Source: ZC4RG17 sp036259475
GTDB lineage: Bacteria; Actinomycetota; Acidimicrobiia; Spongiisociales; ZC4RG35
Length of the DNA stretch: 64,000 nucleotides
Direction: 5' to 3'
NCBI GenBank assembly: GCA_036259475.1
Contig: DATABS010000071.1
Location: 4,648-68,647, forward strand
Under the pieces are notes generated by a model that was not told where the DNA came from, made no database searches, and saw nothing but the letters and a program-made list of their open reading frames with translations. The first letter of the stretch is position 1. Each line of letters starts with the position of its first letter. Shown here one piece after another: positions 63,753 through 64,000 of this stretch. A program made the position numbers and the translations under genes.

Positions 63753-64000
63753 CGACGAGAGCCGGTGATCCGAACGGCCAGGAGCCCAAAGGCGTTGGAG
63801 GCCAGATGGAGGGCGATCGGCGCTGCGACGTGGCCCGTCCTCACCCTGACGCGGTGCAGTAGCCCACCGCCCAGGGCAGTCGCCGCCACCGCCACCCACG
63901 CCTGAGCCGACCGGCTGCCCTCGTTGCCATTCGCCCGCGACTGGTCACGTGACGGCAGCACATGCCACAGGCCGAACAGAAGCGAGGTGACGAAGGGCGT
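63749..64000 (-). CDS. CPBP-family intramembrane metalloprotease (5' end outside window)
   Basis: Only the C-terminal 83 residues are visible; the frame is open to the right edge. It reads TPFVTSLLFGLWHVLPS and, further on, APIALHLASNAFGLL. These carry the FxxxH and HxxxN/D metal-site motifs of the CPBP (Rce1-like) membrane proteases. The stop overlaps the hydrolase start by 4 nt, so the two membrane proteins are cotranslated. Substrate unknown. Confidence 0.8.
   Translation of the reverse strand, partial: TPFVTSLLFGLWHVLPSRDQSRANGNEGSRSAQAWVAVAATALGGGLLHRVRVRTGHVAAPIALHLASNAFGLLAVRITGSRR

Overview
The window is 64 kb of high-GC chromosome from an actinobacterium. The lineage call is my inference from gene content: actinobacterial integration host factor (mihF), a degenerate PriA without helicase motifs, mycothiol synthase (mshD), and a phosphatidylinositol / PimA / PatA-like cluster followed by pdxS-pdxT-yebC-ruvCAB in the order known from Mycobacterium. 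The loose arrangement and non-mycobacterial accessory genes fit a deep-branching group such as Acidimicrobiia, but I cannot prove that. Almost everything from 51.6 kb down to 1 is on the minus strand, with many 1-11 nt ATGA/GTGA overlaps.

Layout, reading the minus strand: 1-5.7 kb is a transport/catabolic operon (ABC permease, ATPase, permease, lipoprotein, beta-ureidopropionase-like nitrilase, class III aminotransferase), best read as pyrimidine or N-carbamoyl-beta-amino-acid uptake and breakdown to beta-alanine. 5.7-11.1 kb is mihF-gmk-rpoZ-coaBC-metK-priA. 11.9-20.7 kb is the full UMP pathway, pyrR-pyrB-pyrC-carA-carB-pyrD-pyrF, headed by a convincing PyrR-binding hairpin next to the pyrR ribosome binding site. 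20.7-28.8 kb holds ruvX, mltG, aroE, a DUF4388 protein with an Asp13 tract, a prepilin peptidase, aroC-aroK-aroB, efp and nusB. 28.8-46.7 kb holds ruvCAB, queA-tgt, yajC, apt, rel, a beta-propeller protein, a metallo-hydrolase, hisS, aspS, an esterase-like protein, rarA, a 57-residue membrane protein and alaS. 46.7-51.6 kb holds the phosphatidylinositol mannoside cluster, PLP synthase and yebC.

51.7-64 kb is mixed in strand: an EF-G-like GTPase plus citrate synthase, thrS with a small membrane protein, a kinase-fold protein with a broken catalytic loop, a zinc ribbon, mshD, a patatin, a pirin, a small Cys protein behind a perfect 18-bp palindrome, a membrane alpha/beta hydrolase and a truncated CPBP protease.

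I see no rRNA, tRNA, CRISPR, prophage, transposase or defence system. The window is mainly housekeeping. The less usual material is non-coding: the PyrR site, a multi-hairpin element at 963-1130, a dispersed GGAACCCAGGG repeat family (24.4 kb and 50.0 kb), an inverted-repeat element at 55.1 kb, and two start codons abutted by stems with no Shine-Dalgarno sequence.
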